Shown here in pieces: positions 35,055 through 46,420 of a stretch of DNA of 64,000 nucleotides. Both the position numbers and the translations under genes were made by a program. The stretch's first letter is position 1. Every line of letters begins with the position of its first letter. This DNA comes from Castor canadensis (Eukaryota > Chordata > Mammalia > Rodentia > Castoridae), in the NCBI RefSeq assembly GCF_047511655.1, contig NC_133390.1, forward strand, positions 161,670,583 to 161,734,582. Direction: 5' to 3'. The notes beneath the pieces were generated by a model. The model was given only the letters and a program-made list of their open reading frames with translations, was not told the origin of the DNA and did no database searches.

Positions 35055-35590
35055 ATCCCACCTGACTTTTTTTGGGGGGTGGGGCAATACTGGAGTTTGA
35101 ACTCAGGGTCTTTGCCCTAAGTAAGTTTTTTAGTAAGTTTTAAAACAGGGAACTGTGAGTCCTCCAGCTTTATTTTTCTTTTTCAAGCTTGTGTTTGCTA
35201 TTCTGGATCCCTCAAATCTCCATATGAATTTTAGGATCAGCCAATCAGCTGGTTAAAAAGAAAGTCAGCTGGGACTGGGGGCTTGGCTTAAAGCTACCTT
35301 TTGGCAGGGCAGTCCTCTCCCTCAAAGAAAGGTGTCAGTTGTTGGAGTCTTTTAATTTTTCCAGGACTGTCAGGGTTCCCTGAATGTCACTTGATAGCAT
35401 CTCCAAAGTCTTAGTCATGCTCACAAACTGAAAGTGTTCCTGTTCAAATACTCTGTTCTTAGTGTGGGGTATCCTTAATTCTTCCATTAAAACAGAGAAC
35501 TGGAAAACCTCAGCTTACTTTTTTTTTTCTGTACTGTGATTTGAACTCAAGGTCTTGAGCTTACTATCACTTGAGCCATCCCCCGAGCCT
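35055..35590 (-). mobile_element. Two partial ID-like SINEs, antisense, in intron 10
   Basis: Partial units near 35070-35120 ('caatactggagtttgaactc') and 35521-35592 ('ctgtactgtgatttgaactc' and 'cttgagccatcccccgagcc'). Confidence 0.6.
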
Positions 35591-35760
35591 AACTCACCCC
35601 TCTCGAGTCTACTCGACGTAGACTGTGAGCCCCTCTCTCCCTGCACTTGCTTTTGGCTCATGTGTCTCATATGACCATATGGCCTGGGAGTTCTATGTCT
35701 GGAGATTTGGCTCCAGGATCAGGAGCCAAATAGACATCTAAGTGGGCTTTGCTTTTCCAG

Positions 35761-35828
35761 AAAACCAACATCTCTGTCACCATCGGTGTGAACTCCAGCA
35801 GGATCGTTGGCTCAGTGACTTTAGGAAG
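35761..35828 (+). CDS. BPI-fold gene exon 11
   Basis: Acceptor TTGCTTTTCCAG, donor GGAAG|GTAGGA, 68 bases, phase 0 to phase 2. It encodes KTNISVTIGVNSSRIVGSVT then LG plus two bases, aligned with LBP ATNVSATLTFNTSKITGFLKPG. Confidence 0.9.
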
Positions 35829-37179
35829 GTAGGAGACCATGAGCGAGGGAGGAAGGAGGGGAGGATAAAGAGATTGTGAAAGTGGCCAGAGCATCTAGTC
35901 TGATTCGCTAAATGTCCCTCTGGAAAAGGCATGGTGAGAATGCCTCTAGGAAAAAGGCAGAAGCTGAGAAAAGTTGCCAGGCAGCAGAGGTTGCCTTTGG
36001 GTCCTCTGTCATTCTGGGCTCCTCCCTTCTCTTTCTGAGGCTTCAGTAGGAGAGCTAGAATTTTGGCAAAGGCAGGAGCCTAGGCAGGGCAGTCTAGTTC
36101 AGGATGGGGGAGAACATTGGCGTGTAGCTGTGTTTGCAAGTACTTTACACCTAACAGATAAAAACTGTTGAGGGCACACATCACAGAGTGGGGAAGATTT
36201 GGGGTGGAGGTCAATGTGCCCAAGCCACTGCCCATGGCTCCACTGCCCAGATACCCATCCAGTAAGGAAATGTGTGTCTAACTGGCCACTCAGTGGGGAA
36301 AGTTTGGGCTTTGGGCAGCAGGACTATCCTGCTTCCTGGGGACTGGCACTTGTCCTCTGTCCATACTGTCCTCTATACCGATCCCCCCATCCACCCACTC
36401 CAGGTGCTTCTTCCTGCTGAGGATGGGATTGGTTCATCAGATGTACCATTTCCTGACCTCAGGGTACAATGCTCATGGCTGATAAAATGCTCTGACCCTA
36501 TTAAAATGTGTGGCTCCTTTACAGGGCATTAGAAAGAGAAACTAGTGTTGAGGATTTGGCTGGTGTGGCAGGCTGGTGGGGCAGATGGTCTTTTGAAGGT
36601 GCCTAGAGTTTGCATCCATACATTGACCTCCTGGCTTGGGGAGTCTCTGCAGTGTCAGGTCAGCCAAAGACGTAGACTGTGAGGACACAGCAAAGTGATG
36701 AGGGCTGCACCGAGGGCTTGTTCAGACTACTCTGCCCGGGAGAAGAGAGCAAAGAGATCTGCCCAGGGCAATCACAGTTCCTGAACAAGGGAACCAGGTC
36801 AGCAGCCCAGAGAAAAGTCTACAGGAAGGGGATCCATGGAGGAACCTGGGGTTCCATCCAGGTACCCTGTGTCATTCTGCCTTCCTTCACTCCAGTAGGT
36901 GCCATCTGCAGGCTGGCATCACTTATGCTGCCTCCTTCTCCACATATATTGTCTATTTCTATATTGCTCACCGTCTATTTCCACATTATAAAAATAATGC
37001 ATGTTTATTACATATTTGTACATTACAGAAATAATGCGGGTTCATTATAAAAGTAACGCATACTTATTGCAAGAAAAAAATTGAAAATTAAAAAAGTAAA
37101 TAAAAACAAACACCACCACCCATAACCTTGCCACATAGAGACTAACTCTGCTAATAGTTTGTTTTCTTGCAGTTGTTTT

Positions 37180-37375
37180 TTGTTTTCTTGTGGTACTGGG
37201 GTTTGAACTCAGAGCCTACATCTTGAGCCACTTCACCAGCCCTTTTTTGTGAAGGGTTTTTTTCAAGATATGGTCTCGCAAACTATTTGCTTGAGCTGGC
37301 TTCAAACTGTGATCCTCCTGATCTCTGCCTCCTGAGTAGCTAGGTGAGGCACTGGCACCTGGCCCTTCCAGTCCT
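37180..37375 (-). mobile_element. Dimeric SINE, antisense, in intron 11
   Basis: Contains 'gtactggggtttgaactcag', 'ttgagccacttcaccagccc' and 'tctgcctcctgagtagctag'. Confidence 0.8.
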
Positions 37376-37663
37376 TAAAAAATATTTTTTTATGTCATTG
37401 GAAACATAGTGTATACATTTCTGTATTCCACTATTTGTTTGTACCCCCATAATTTCTCTGAGATATTAAAATGCTTGGCAACCTTTAATTTTGACAATGG
37501 CACTTCCTCTCAAAGTATGATCTAAACTTAAAGCTTCAAACCCACAAGCAGCACATCGCTGGATGCCCAAGCCCCAAACAAAATGCCTTTGTCACCAAGC
37601 ACACTGAAAACCACTGGGGTAACAGCGAGAAAGTGACCTATGCTTCTGTCTTTCTCCACACAG

Positions 37664-37709
37664 TAAGCTGAATCTCAAACTGAAACACTCCAACTTCAGT
37701 TTCGTCAAT
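37664..37709 (+). CDS. BPI-fold gene exon 12
   Basis: Acceptor TCTCCACACAG, donor GTCAAT|GTGAGT, 46 bases, phase 2 to phase 0. It encodes (S)KLNLKLKHSNFSFVN, close to BPI LDRLLLELKHSNIGPF and LBP KVKVELKESKVGLFN. It is too short to show as a long open frame. Confidence 0.88.
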
Positions 37710-37739
37710 GTGAGTTATTTTCTCTCAGCATCTCTTTAT

Positions 37740-37965
37740 TTATTTATTATTTATTGGTGGGATTGTGGTTTGACCTCAGGACTCTGAGCTTGCAAAGCAA
37801 GTGCTCTGTTGTTAAGCCACACCTCCAGTCCATTTTTCTCTGGTTATTTTGGAGATGGGATCTTAAGAATTATTTGCCTGGGCTGACTTCAAACTGTGAT
37901 CCTCCCAATCTCAGCCTCCCAAGTAGCTAGGATTACAGATGTGACCAACAGCTCCTGCCTCTCAG
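37740..37965 (-). mobile_element. Dimeric SINE, antisense, directly after exon 12
   Basis: Starts about 30 bases after the exon 12 donor, with a TTTA-rich tail. It contains 'gattgtggtttgacctcagg' and 'ctcccaagtagctaggatta'. Confidence 0.8.
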
Positions 37966-38119
37966 CATCTCTTGAATTACTTCACCAAGCAGGATTCACG
38001 GGACTTCAGGAGACACAACAAGGTCCTAGACACAGATGCCCTGCAGGCTCCCAGAAAATAGGACACCATATTTGAAAGCTAACTATGCATGACAAGTTCT
38101 GTTTGAGGTGATCATATTT

Positions 38120-38330
38120 CAAGAGCATAAGCTTTGTAGTAAGATACCAGCCCTGCCACCTGCTGGCACTGTGACCATGAACGAGTCACTTAACCTTTCT
38201 AAGCATCACCTCTTTTACTACAAAATAGGGAAAACAGGGCTGGAGGTATGGCTCAAGTGGTAGAACACCTGCCTAGCAAGCAGAAAGCCCTGAGTTCAAA
38301 CCCGAAAACCAACAAAAAAAAAAGAGAATA
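38120..38330 (+). mobile_element. MIR relic joined to an ID-like SINE in intron 12
   Basis: 'ctggcactgtgaccatgaac' and 'agtcacttaacctttctaag' are MIR-like. From 38236, 'aggtatggctcaagtggtag' and 'gagttcaaacccgaaaacca' mark an ID unit with an A-tail. Confidence 0.65.
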
Positions 38331-38901
38331 ATAATAATTAAAAATAGCATCTACCTCAAATGGAGGCTGTAATGTGAAGTGAGGGTGAGGCAGAAGTTAA
38401 GTAAGACACCATGACAAAATGTCTCACACATAATAAGCTCTCAGTTTTGTTCACTATTGGAATAAAAGTGGCCCAGGGTCACAATCCTTTATCCAAACTT
38501 CTGGAAGACTAATGGGTTTAGGAATTAAATTTTTGAGAGATAATACAATGCATCCACTATATATTAAATAATACTTTCAACAGGACCTGGGAAAGTACTC
38601 TATAATCAAACACAATATTTCTGCAATAAAACTTTAAAATATTCCCATAAAGTGGAATCAAGGAATAGTAAACAACCTCATGGCAGTTCAGATCATAGCA
38701 CACCACCAAATGAACTTGCCTGCACTAATGGAGAATGAGCTCAGGGATGTGGGGATCTGGCATTGGGAGTAAGGCACTGCTGTATCTGTAATGGTGGTGG
38801 TCATGATATATGGGCGTTTCCAGAGGTGGGGTCAGCTGTTCCTCCATTGTCTTCATTCATGTCTGTTTGATCTCTTTGCTCTGGCCCCTCCTGTGCTCCA
38901 G

Positions 38902-38965
38902 GTAGAGTTGATGGACACCATCTTCAACTACTATGCATTCAACACCATATACCCATCTCTGAATG
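38902..38965 (+). CDS. BPI-fold gene exon 13
   Basis: Acceptor TGTGCTCCAG, donor AATG|GTAAGA, 64 bases, phase 0 to phase 1. It encodes VELMDTIFNYYAFNTIYPSL then N, aligned with LBP AELLEALLNYYILNTLYPKFN. Confidence 0.92.
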
Positions 38966-39724
38966 GTAAGAATAGTTGCAAAACCTGAGTTCCACCCTTT
39001 CATCGAGTTCATGGTTCCCCCATTCATTCAACAAGTTGAGGCTCTCCTCTGTGCAACCAAGGGCACTGGTAATCTATGGTCCTTGCCCTGATGGAGCTAC
39101 CACCTTGTTGGGAAGGCAGAGGTGTAACAGGCAAAGGCAATGCAGTGTAATTCATTGACAGGATAGAAGGAAGCATGAGAAGTTAAAGAAGCTGGGAGGA
39201 GACACTGAACATGAACTTAGTTCAGGGAAGGCTTCCAAGACATGAGCACCAAGCTGAGTCTCAAAAGATAAGGATGTAGGGCAAGGGAAGAGGACCATGC
39301 CAAAGGGTGCTGGAGCCCTTGGAGTTAGAATTCCCAGGTGCTGGGTCAGTTCAGGTGACCTCGTTGGGTAGCCTTGCTAGAAGTAGTACTTGGGCAGTGG
39401 CTGTAGGAGAATCAGCAGCCTCTTCACCACTGCCTTTTACAACAAAGAGATAAGAGAGAAAGACTAGCCTGGGAAAGAGACAGTGGGGCATGTGGGAGTC
39501 CTCAGGGATGAGTCCCTGCCTATAGACCTTTCATGTGCTAGCCCTGGCCACTTCAGGTGGTGGTGGTGTAGGCTCTCCAATATGCTGACAGAGGTCCAGG
39601 GGGCTATCCAAGTCAGTCCAGTTCTGAAGATGCTGAATTTCCCAGGTCTTTGCCTCCTTGTCCCCACCCTAAACCAGTCCTGGTCTTCTCTGTCCAGCTC
39701 ACCTCTCTGTTATTCACCTTTCAG

Positions 39725-39801
39725 CAAAGCTTGAGGAGGGCTTCCCACTCCCTCTCCCGAGGGAGACCTTCCTCAACAACGTGGAACTCCAAATCCACAA
39801 G
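39725..39801 (+). CDS. BPI-fold gene exon 14
   Basis: Acceptor CACCTTTCAG, donor CACAAG|GTCAGT, 77 bases, phase 1 to phase 0. It encodes (A)KLEEGFPLPLPRETFLNNV then ELQIHK. The GFPLP motif is shared with LBP (KLAEGFPLPLLKRV) and BPI (KLQKGFPLPTPARV). Confidence 0.93.
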
Positions 39802-40680
39802 GTCAGTGAGAGCTGGGTTCTGGGTCTGGGTCTGGGTATGGGGGCAGTGCTAAGACCTCAGAGGAGCCTGGGGAGGAGGGAGCCCTGATTCCCATACACA
39901 TCCTGGACCTAATTTCTAAAAACAAACAAATCTTTGTTTTAAGTTTTGGAATATAAAAGGCAAGTGGTTATGATATAGGATCTTGGCTTTATGTAGAATA
40001 ACTCAGCTCTCAGCAATCCAGTAGAAACACATATACTGAGCACCTGCCACATTCAAGGGCTGCACGAGGAGAGTGGGCAAAGGTCAGACCAGATGCCCCA
40101 GTTCTGGGTGGATGAGAAGCCACCTGAACAAGCCTGGAGGTTCACTGGTGGTGTTAGGGTCCCCTTGGGTCACCGGCCCTCCCACCCTCAGCAGTAAAAG
40201 ATGACCTTGAATAAAAAATGAATCATGCCTTCTAGATGGGGCCGAGCCAAAAACAACTGTATGTGGGTGTACTCTGCATGATGCCCAACCAGAGACACCA
40301 GTTTGCCAACATCCTCACTGTAATGTGGTCTTACTCCATGGAAATCCCAAACAGAGGTCTCATAAGTTGAATAACTCAGGCAGCACCCAGGTGCACCTTG
40401 TTTGTTGGAGGAACAAAATTTTGGAGGAGGAAGGTGACATTTGTGAATGTCTTCTAGACATTAGTAGCATAGGAAATGCCGATAAGTTCCTGGGGGGCAG
40501 GCAGCTGAGAGGGACAGTGTATTATCAAGGCCCCTAAGGCCTAAAGGCTTGTTTTCTGCACTGGCCTGGCTCTGGGCTCAAGGAAGAACTTGGCCTCTGC
40601 CAGCAGTCTTCCCTTGCAGGAAGTGCCCCCATGGCTCAGCAAATGACCTTTCTTGACTGTCATTTCTGTCTTCTGTCTAG

Positions 40681-40713
40681 AACTTCTTGCTTTTAGGGGC
40701 TGACATCAATTAG
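40681..40713 (+). CDS. BPI-fold gene exon 15: C-terminus
   Basis: Acceptor TCTTCTGTCTAG. The exon encodes NFLLLGADIN and then a TAG stop at 40711-40713. LBP ends DFLFLGANVQYMRV and BPI ends NFLLFGADVVYK, so this C-terminus is slightly shorter. The 3' UTR probably continues to about 41.52 kb. Confidence 0.88.
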   Translation, partial: NFLLLGADIN

Positions 40714-41520
40714 ACTGAAGGAGGGGGAGCATCTGTGAGTGGACGAGTGGACAATATCACAGCTGGACCTGCTCTTGACCTTGCAGAGGCTCAAAAGCTG
40801 CAGCCATTCTGCCTTCTCTCCCATCTCCCTCTGCCCCATGGACACTAGACAGCAAGGAACCTATGACATCTGAAGACACACCTGACCTTCCCAACTTTTC
40901 TCCTCCTTTCTACCCTTCCTGTGTTCTTACATGTTCTCTTCACACAGTCCTTGGCCTTACCCAGGGAATGCAACCCAACTCTATACTAGTCTGCAGTATA
41001 ATTCCAATAATTTCTGTAAAGGAGAAGTGTGAACAGTGCCCAGGAACTAGGGAGCCCAGAGAAGCCTCCTCAACAGTAAACATGGAGATCCACTTAGCTG
41101 CACAAGTCATTCAACGTCATGGCTAAGGACACAAGAGTAGAGACAGATGGGCTCAAAGCCACTTCCTGGGCTGGTAATATTCGGTCAATAATACTGACCA
41201 CCACAGGACCATCCATGGGACGCACATTTGTTCCACCCTGATTTCAATATTCTGATGCTTTTCCTACATTGGCCTCTGCCTCTGTGCTTCGTTCTGGAGA
41301 AGTTGTGGAGGGTCAAAGAGTGAATGAGAAAAGCACATGGTGTGTGCCCTCAAGCTTACAGTCAGAAGCAGGAGCCCAGAACACTGTCCTCTAAGAGCCA
41401 GGTAATAATATTTTAAGCCCACATCACCTTTGTTGCAAGTTATGCTGTCATTGCAACAGAAAATAGCCACAAACAGGAGTGAGTGTGGCTATGTTCCAAT
41501 AAAACTTTATTTACAAAAAC
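40714..41520 (+). other. Probable 3' UTR of the BPI-fold gene
   Basis: Follows the TAG stop with no further family sequence. The only clear AATAAA before the next gene lies at 41498-41503, inside a DNA-transposon fragment. The true cleavage site is unknown. Confidence 0.45.
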
Positions 41521-41575
41521 AAGTGGTAGACCAGATTTGACCTGTGGACCATAGTTGTCCCAGCCCTCATCTAAA
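41400..41575 (+). mobile_element. hAT-Charlie-type DNA transposon fragment carrying an AATAAA
   Basis: The phrases 'ccaataaaactttatttaca' and 'gaccagatttgacctgtgga' are typical of a non-autonomous hAT-Charlie-like element. The same family appears in the opposite orientation at about 24.0-24.2 kb. The AATAAA at 41498-41503 could serve as polyadenylation signal for the BPI-fold gene. Confidence 0.6.
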
Positions 41576-42079
41576 AGAACAATTCACCAAGAAAGAACAG
41601 AGTTTACAAGAGAATACAAGCCTGGTTTATTCTTAGGAAATTCATTAAAAAACATAACATGCCAGGTCATGGATTAATACTGTACTGACTTGAGCTGAGC
41701 CTGGTTTGCCTTAGAACTGTGGCTCTGCCACCTTTTCACTCTCACTATTCTGATTTCCGCCGACTCCTGTTGTAAAAAAGCATGAGTGGTCACTAGTCAG
41801 CACACCACCCAGAACACTGTGCTCAACATTAAACATGTCAAATGCCTTTGTTGTACATGTCACTTTGTATCATGACACAGGAAAACTATAGATGGAAATA
41901 AAATATGTAAAATGCTCAGAATAATAATTCTTGCCTCCTGCTAAGCTAAATGAATAAATTATAATCACCCATTCCCAATTATTAGCAATTTATCAATATA
42001 CTAAAAGTAGAATGATACATACACATATGTGTGCATGTGTATGTATACATATATACATAGGGGAGAGGATACTAGAGAT

Positions 42080-42150
42080 TGAAGTCGGGGCCTTGCACTT
42101 GTAGGCAAGTACTCTTACCACTTGAGCCACACATCCAGTCCTAAAAGAAA
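42080..42150 (-). mobile_element. ID-like SINE fragment, antisense
   Basis: Contains 'gaagtcggggccttgcactt' and 'cttaccacttgagccacaca'. Confidence 0.65.
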
Positions 42151-42409
42151 TCTTCCCTAAACCACCAAGCTGTATCTCACTTAATGGTGAAACCACTGAA
42201 GTATTCTTTAGCTTTTATCTCAAGGTAAAATGCCTTTGGCCAGGAAATCCAAAGTGTTCCTTGTGAGGAAGTGAGAGGGTGAAAGAATGCCTGGAACGCT
42301 CGTGAGGAACATGCCAATTCTTCCCTGAAGATTATTACAGCCATGCTAGTGCCCTGGCTGTGGACTATCTGAGAAAATAATTTAGAATAAAAACTGCCTG
42401 TCTTCTTCT

Positions 42410-42690
42410 CTGCCAATGTGTGTGTGTGCATGTGCAAGTAAGAATGTTGTGCCCACATGGGTATGGGTGCACGTGTGTGTGTGCACGCATCTGTATTGTT
42501 TGTACGTGTGTGCATGCATGAGCCTGTGTGCACGTGTTATGTGTGTGCGTGTAGGTCTGAAGGAGTGTGCATGTATGAATACATGGGCAGTACATGTGTA
42601 CATGTTTATGTGTAGGTTTGTGCACATCTTTGTGTGTGCATGTGCCCATGTTTATGTACATGTGTGTTTGTGTGCATGTATACAGACTTG
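42410..42690. repeat. Degenerate (TG)n / TG-CA-rich tract
   Basis: About 280 bases dominated by TG and TGCA steps. Open frames over it on both strands (poly Cys/Val/His-Thr translations) are products of the repeat. Confidence 0.85.
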
Positions 42691-42754
42691 CAGCTAAGAG
42701 CTGAGAACAGCCCATGGTCTGTAAGCTGTGTGAAACTGTTACTTTCTCCTTATT

Positions 42755-43410
42755 TTTTTGTTTTGAGATTCTGGAAATCAAACCCAGGGCCTTTACACAT
42801 GCTTGGCAAGTGCTCTATCACTGAGCAGCACCCACAGCCAACACATTCATTAGAGAGCTCAACATGTCGCCCTCAGCACTGAATCCTGCTTAGCTGGGCC
42901 TGTCACTGATGAGCAAGTCTTCCTAAAGATGCTCAACACCAAGATGGGTATCATGGTGCATGCTTGCAATCCCAGCATTTAGGAGGCCAAGGCAGAAGGA
43001 CTGGAAGACCCTGTCTCAAAAAATAAATAAATAAGGGCAACTTAGCATCTGCTGAGCCTCATGAAAACCTGGGTCCATAATAAGACACACTAATAGGGCT
43101 GGCGGAGTGGCTCAAGCGGTAAGAGTATCTGCCTAGCAAGCGTGAGGACCTGAGTTTAAGCTCCGGTGCAGCCAAAAAATAAGAAAAAACCCAACACATG
43201 CTAGTAAGTGGTTGTGGTTGGCAAGCTTACAAAGACTCAGCCTTTTACCCATGATGCTTTAGGTTGTAGGTGACAGCCACCTAATAAATATTAAAAATGT
43301 TAGATGGTTTTTTTTTTTTTTTTGGCAGTGCTGGGGTTTGAACTCAGGGCCTCATGCTTGCTAGGCAGGCACTCTACCACCTGAGCCACTCTGCCAGCCC
43401 TATTAAAAAT
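42755..43410. mobile_element. Cluster of SINE units in both orientations
   Basis: An antisense ID-like unit (about 42760-42840, 'ctctatcactgagcagcacc'), a + strand B1-like unit (about 42940-43035), a + strand ID-like unit (about 43097-43190, 'gagtggctcaagcggtaaga') and an antisense ID-like unit with a long T-run (43308-43400). Confidence 0.75.
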
Positions 43411-43599
43411 GTTAAACCTAAAAAAGAACTAATAAATGTAAAAAATGTTTTAAAAAATAGGCACCATCAGAAAGCTCATGTTCGCAAACTGGTCAAGAAA
43501 CGGGAAGAGCAGTGCCTCCAAGACACTAAGAGCAGGGATTAATGCTACTACTGCTTTACAAATCCGCCTGCCTGTTTGCATGTACTTCCTTCTCTCAGA

Positions 43600-43785
43600 C
43601 CTGCTCCTCTTTCCTCAGGTTCATCCCAGGGGAACACCTCCATCAGTCTCCTGTATTTAGGACTGCCATGATGGACTAACACGAGACCAGGAGCTAAAAT
43701 AAGTCTTTCCTCCCTTACGTTAAATTCTATCAGGTATTTGGTCACAGTGATGATAAAACACAAAAAACTGGTACCAAGAGCGGGG
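43600..43785 (+). mobile_element. 3' part of a MaLR-type LTR fossil
   Basis: Contains 'caggagctaaaataagtctt', 'tcaggtatttggtcacagtg' and a closing ACTGGTACC-like end. The 5' part is not clearly present. Confidence 0.55.
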
Positions 43786-43847
43786 TTGTTGCTGTGACTA
43801 AATCTGATCTGTCCATGTGGTATTTAAGCCTTTAGAACTGGTTTCAC

Positions 43848-43965
43848 TTTTTTTTTGAGATGGTCTTGCTATGCTGTCCAGACTTAACTTCTGGACTCAA
43901 GCAATCCTGCTGCCTCAGCATTCTGAGTAGCTGGGACTACTGGTGTGCACCACTACACCCAAGAA
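43848..43965 (-). mobile_element. B1-like SINE, antisense
   Basis: Contains 'tttttttgagatggtcttgc' and 'tctgagtagctgggactact'. Confidence 0.65.
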
Positions 43966-45030
43966 ATGGGTCCAGAATGGAAGACCCTTGCCTTGTCACC
44001 TGGCTGCATGGGACCCCAATGCCCATGCGCTTAGCCCCTCTGGGTTGCTCCCTCGCTTCATCCCATGTACGTGGGAGCATGCCATACCAGGCACACTGCC
44101 ACCCCAAGCCTCCTGCTGGGGTTACCCTGACTCCTGGTCTTCCAAGACAGAGCAGCCTGAGCTTCCTGCAGTGGTGCAAAAGTTCTCTATCTGCACTGTT
44201 CAACACTGAGCACAGGTACTTTGAACATGTATGGCTGGCTCAGGACTCGAATTTTTAGGTTTTACTCACATCAAGTTAAACAGCCAGATGTAGCTGGTGC
44301 CTTCTTATGACAGCCAGCCAGCAGATATAAATGGTCCCCAGCCCTCACACTAACATCCTGAATGCATCACCAACCTGTGGTGGATGCACAGTGCTTTTTA
44401 CCTATGTGCGTATCTAGGGTCACCTTTAGGACACGAGCTGTATTATTCATGCTTGGTAAACACAGTATTTGAGTGAATGAACCTGTCTGCTGCCATGGAG
44501 TCTCCATGAAGACATGCAGCAGGCGTGATGATTGGGGTGCCCGGTGAAACTGCCTGGATCCCCAAGCAGATCTTTAAGCCTGAACCCAAAGATACCGTTC
44601 AGCTCCAGGTCCACTTACTCCTCCTGTACCAGATACCATGTCCTCTCTCTCAAGTTGACACTGCTCTACATCCCAAGTAGGCTGGCCAGTTAGTCCCAGC
44701 TTGCCCGACTTCCAGGTTTTAGCAATGAAATGTCACTTCCTGGGGAAGAGCTCCAGGCACTCCAGTCTTCCTTAATGACATCAGACCCATCTCACTCCAT
44801 TGGTAAAACTCCATTCTGTAAAACCATGGCCTGATTATTCCACAATACCTCAACTCTTAACGGGTCCAAACTGTTAGTCAACTACCAGCATTTGTACTAG
44901 GACAACTCCTAGTCCTAATGTACACCTGGCAATTCCTTGCATGCCAAACCTCCCGAGTGTGCAAGAACAGGAAAGGTTCAAAGAGTGATAAGAAGCTCTG
45001 GCCCTTGGCCCTGTTACTAATTTTCCTGAT
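43966..45030. other. Intergenic sequence between convergent genes
   Basis: No gene or repeat recognised. It separates the 3' end of the + strand BPI-fold gene from the 3' end of the minus-strand snoRNA host gene. Confidence 0.35.
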
Positions 45031-45044
45031 CTCAAAAGCAGATA

Positions 45045-45359
45045 GAGCAAGTCTATAAGGTTTATTGGGGTGGAGGGAGTGCACATCTGCACGCAGAAAG
45101 TGAATGGCAGTTACAAATTCAAAGGAAATATCCGTTATTAAAAAAGTCATTCCAGGCACAGGTAGTGGGCACAGAGTGGCCTTCCCTGTCCATAGTCCTC
45201 CGGGGCACTTCAATCAAGACTCAGGCTTGGAGGTTTCCACTGCTGAATCTCACTTCTTCTGAGATGAAGAGCAGTTCCATGGTGCTCTGAGCAGGTGGGA
45301 GGGGTGACCCCACTCTCCATTCTCTGTCCCCCGCAGCATCCATGATCAATGCTGAGAAT
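45045..45359 (-). ncRNA. SNHG17: Predicted last exon of the snoRNA host gene
   Basis: Acceptor CTGTCCTTTCTTTCAG on the minus strand is strong. The exon runs to the AATAAA at 45061-45066. A modest open frame crosses it, but the join from the previous exon creates an immediate TGA in the frame that was open there. Confidence 0.6.
45061..45066 (-). terminator. AATAAA polyadenylation signal of the snoRNA host gene
   Basis: On the minus strand the context is CCCCAATAAACC, about 290 bases into the predicted last exon. Cleavage would fall near 45040-45050. Confidence 0.55.
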
Positions 45360-45460
45360 CTGAAAGAAAGGACAGTGAGACTGACTTTGGGTTCCATCTG
45401 CATAAATGCAAAGCCGCTTAGCTTCTGGCTGTGGACCCCAGGCCCTTGGCATTAACTCAC

Positions 45461-45558
45461 CAACTAAGAAATGTCAGCACACTTGGTTTCCAAGCCTTCC
45501 TGAAGGTCTTGGACTCCGCAGGCTTGGCTCCTTTGACAGCCTCTGGATCATGAGAGAC
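45461..45558 (-). ncRNA. SNHG17: Predicted penultimate exon of the snoRNA host gene
   Basis: 98 bases with acceptor CACCTTCCCAG and donor TTAGTTG|GTGAGT on the minus strand, both strong matches. Confidence 0.65.
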
Positions 45559-46420
45559 CTGGGAAGGTGAGGAAGCAGACAAGTATTGGGCTGTTAACAC
45601 CATCATCTCCTGCCCAGCCTGACATGAGAGGGTCCCAATAAGCAGGTCTGACTCCTAGTTTAGGCAAAGTAAATTAAAAATCCAAGAACAGAAAAGGTAA
45701 AAAGGAAAAACATCTAAAAACTCAGTTTTTAGCACCAGTCGTTTTTCTTTCCAGTGGTTCACTGTAAGGGGTGGTGACAGGCTCCACTGCACCTTGATCA
45801 AAGAAACAGACCACCATTCCCAGCAGCTCTCCTACCACGCAGTAATTATTTGTCCACCTAGCCTATCACAAGGCTCTTTTGCCAAGAAGCAATCTGACCC
45901 ACCAAGAAAGACAAGCATGTGGAAGCCAAACTTCCCAAAAGATTGATGGGTACCTACGTCTCTGCAGACCAAGACTACAGAATCCATTTGAAGGCAAACC
46001 ATGAAAACATGGTCAGTGCTTCAGGTCCCTGCACAGCAAGTAAAGACACATGGTCCACAGGACTCTATATTCAGAGCTCTCAATGACCATGTCTGAGCAA
46101 AGGAGAAAATAAGCTGTTTTTCCAAGAAACAGCCACTATTGTCCTCTAATCATCCAACTGACTGAACTGATCAGCCCCAGGAGCACAAAATCTCTGATGC
46201 AGAAGGGACCTGAGGATAGGCTTGAAAGTCAGCATGTAAGTTCTGGCTTACTAGATGGCTACTAGCACTACTTAGCACTAAGTGCTTCACATCTACTATT
46301 CATGTTTCCTTATCATTATGACATGGAAATAGATAGGATCCCATCCTCCAAATGAGAGACCTGTAAGTACAAGGACTCAAGGAAGTACACAGGAGTCCTC
46401 AGACCAAAAGTGGACACTTA

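Larger units (their letters stand above)
21020..41520 (+). other. BPI-fold (LBP/BPI-like) gene, whole locus
   Basis: Fifteen coding exons with consensus GT-AG boundaries join in phase into 501 codons plus stop (1,506 bases). Human LBP and BPI have 481 and 487 residues. Family members are secreted, two-barrel lipid-transfer proteins. LBP delivers bacterial lipopolysaccharide to CD14, and BPI kills Gram-negative bacteria. The order matches theirs: signal peptide, N-terminal barrel (exons 1-7), linker, C-terminal barrel (exons 8-15). Both cysteines of the conserved N-barrel disulphide are present, in exons 4 and 6. A basic WKVKK stretch ends exon 3, where LBP has WKVRK and BPI has WKAQK, the LPS-binding tip. 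By eye it is about equally unlike LBP and BPI, suggesting a third paralogue. Exon 7 lies inverted on the minus strand. If real, the gene is broken: skipping exon 7 joins phase 1 to phase 0 and shifts the frame. Confidence 0.85.

Noticed and set aside
42365-42781. Long Thr/His/Cys-rich open frames on both strands
   Set aside because: They are translations of the degenerate TG/CA tract.
44878-45452. Minus-strand open frames of 72-111 codons near the end of the snoRNA host gene
   Set aside because: They overlap the predicted last exon. In the splice model the incoming frame stops at the exon junction, so they are not supported as coding.
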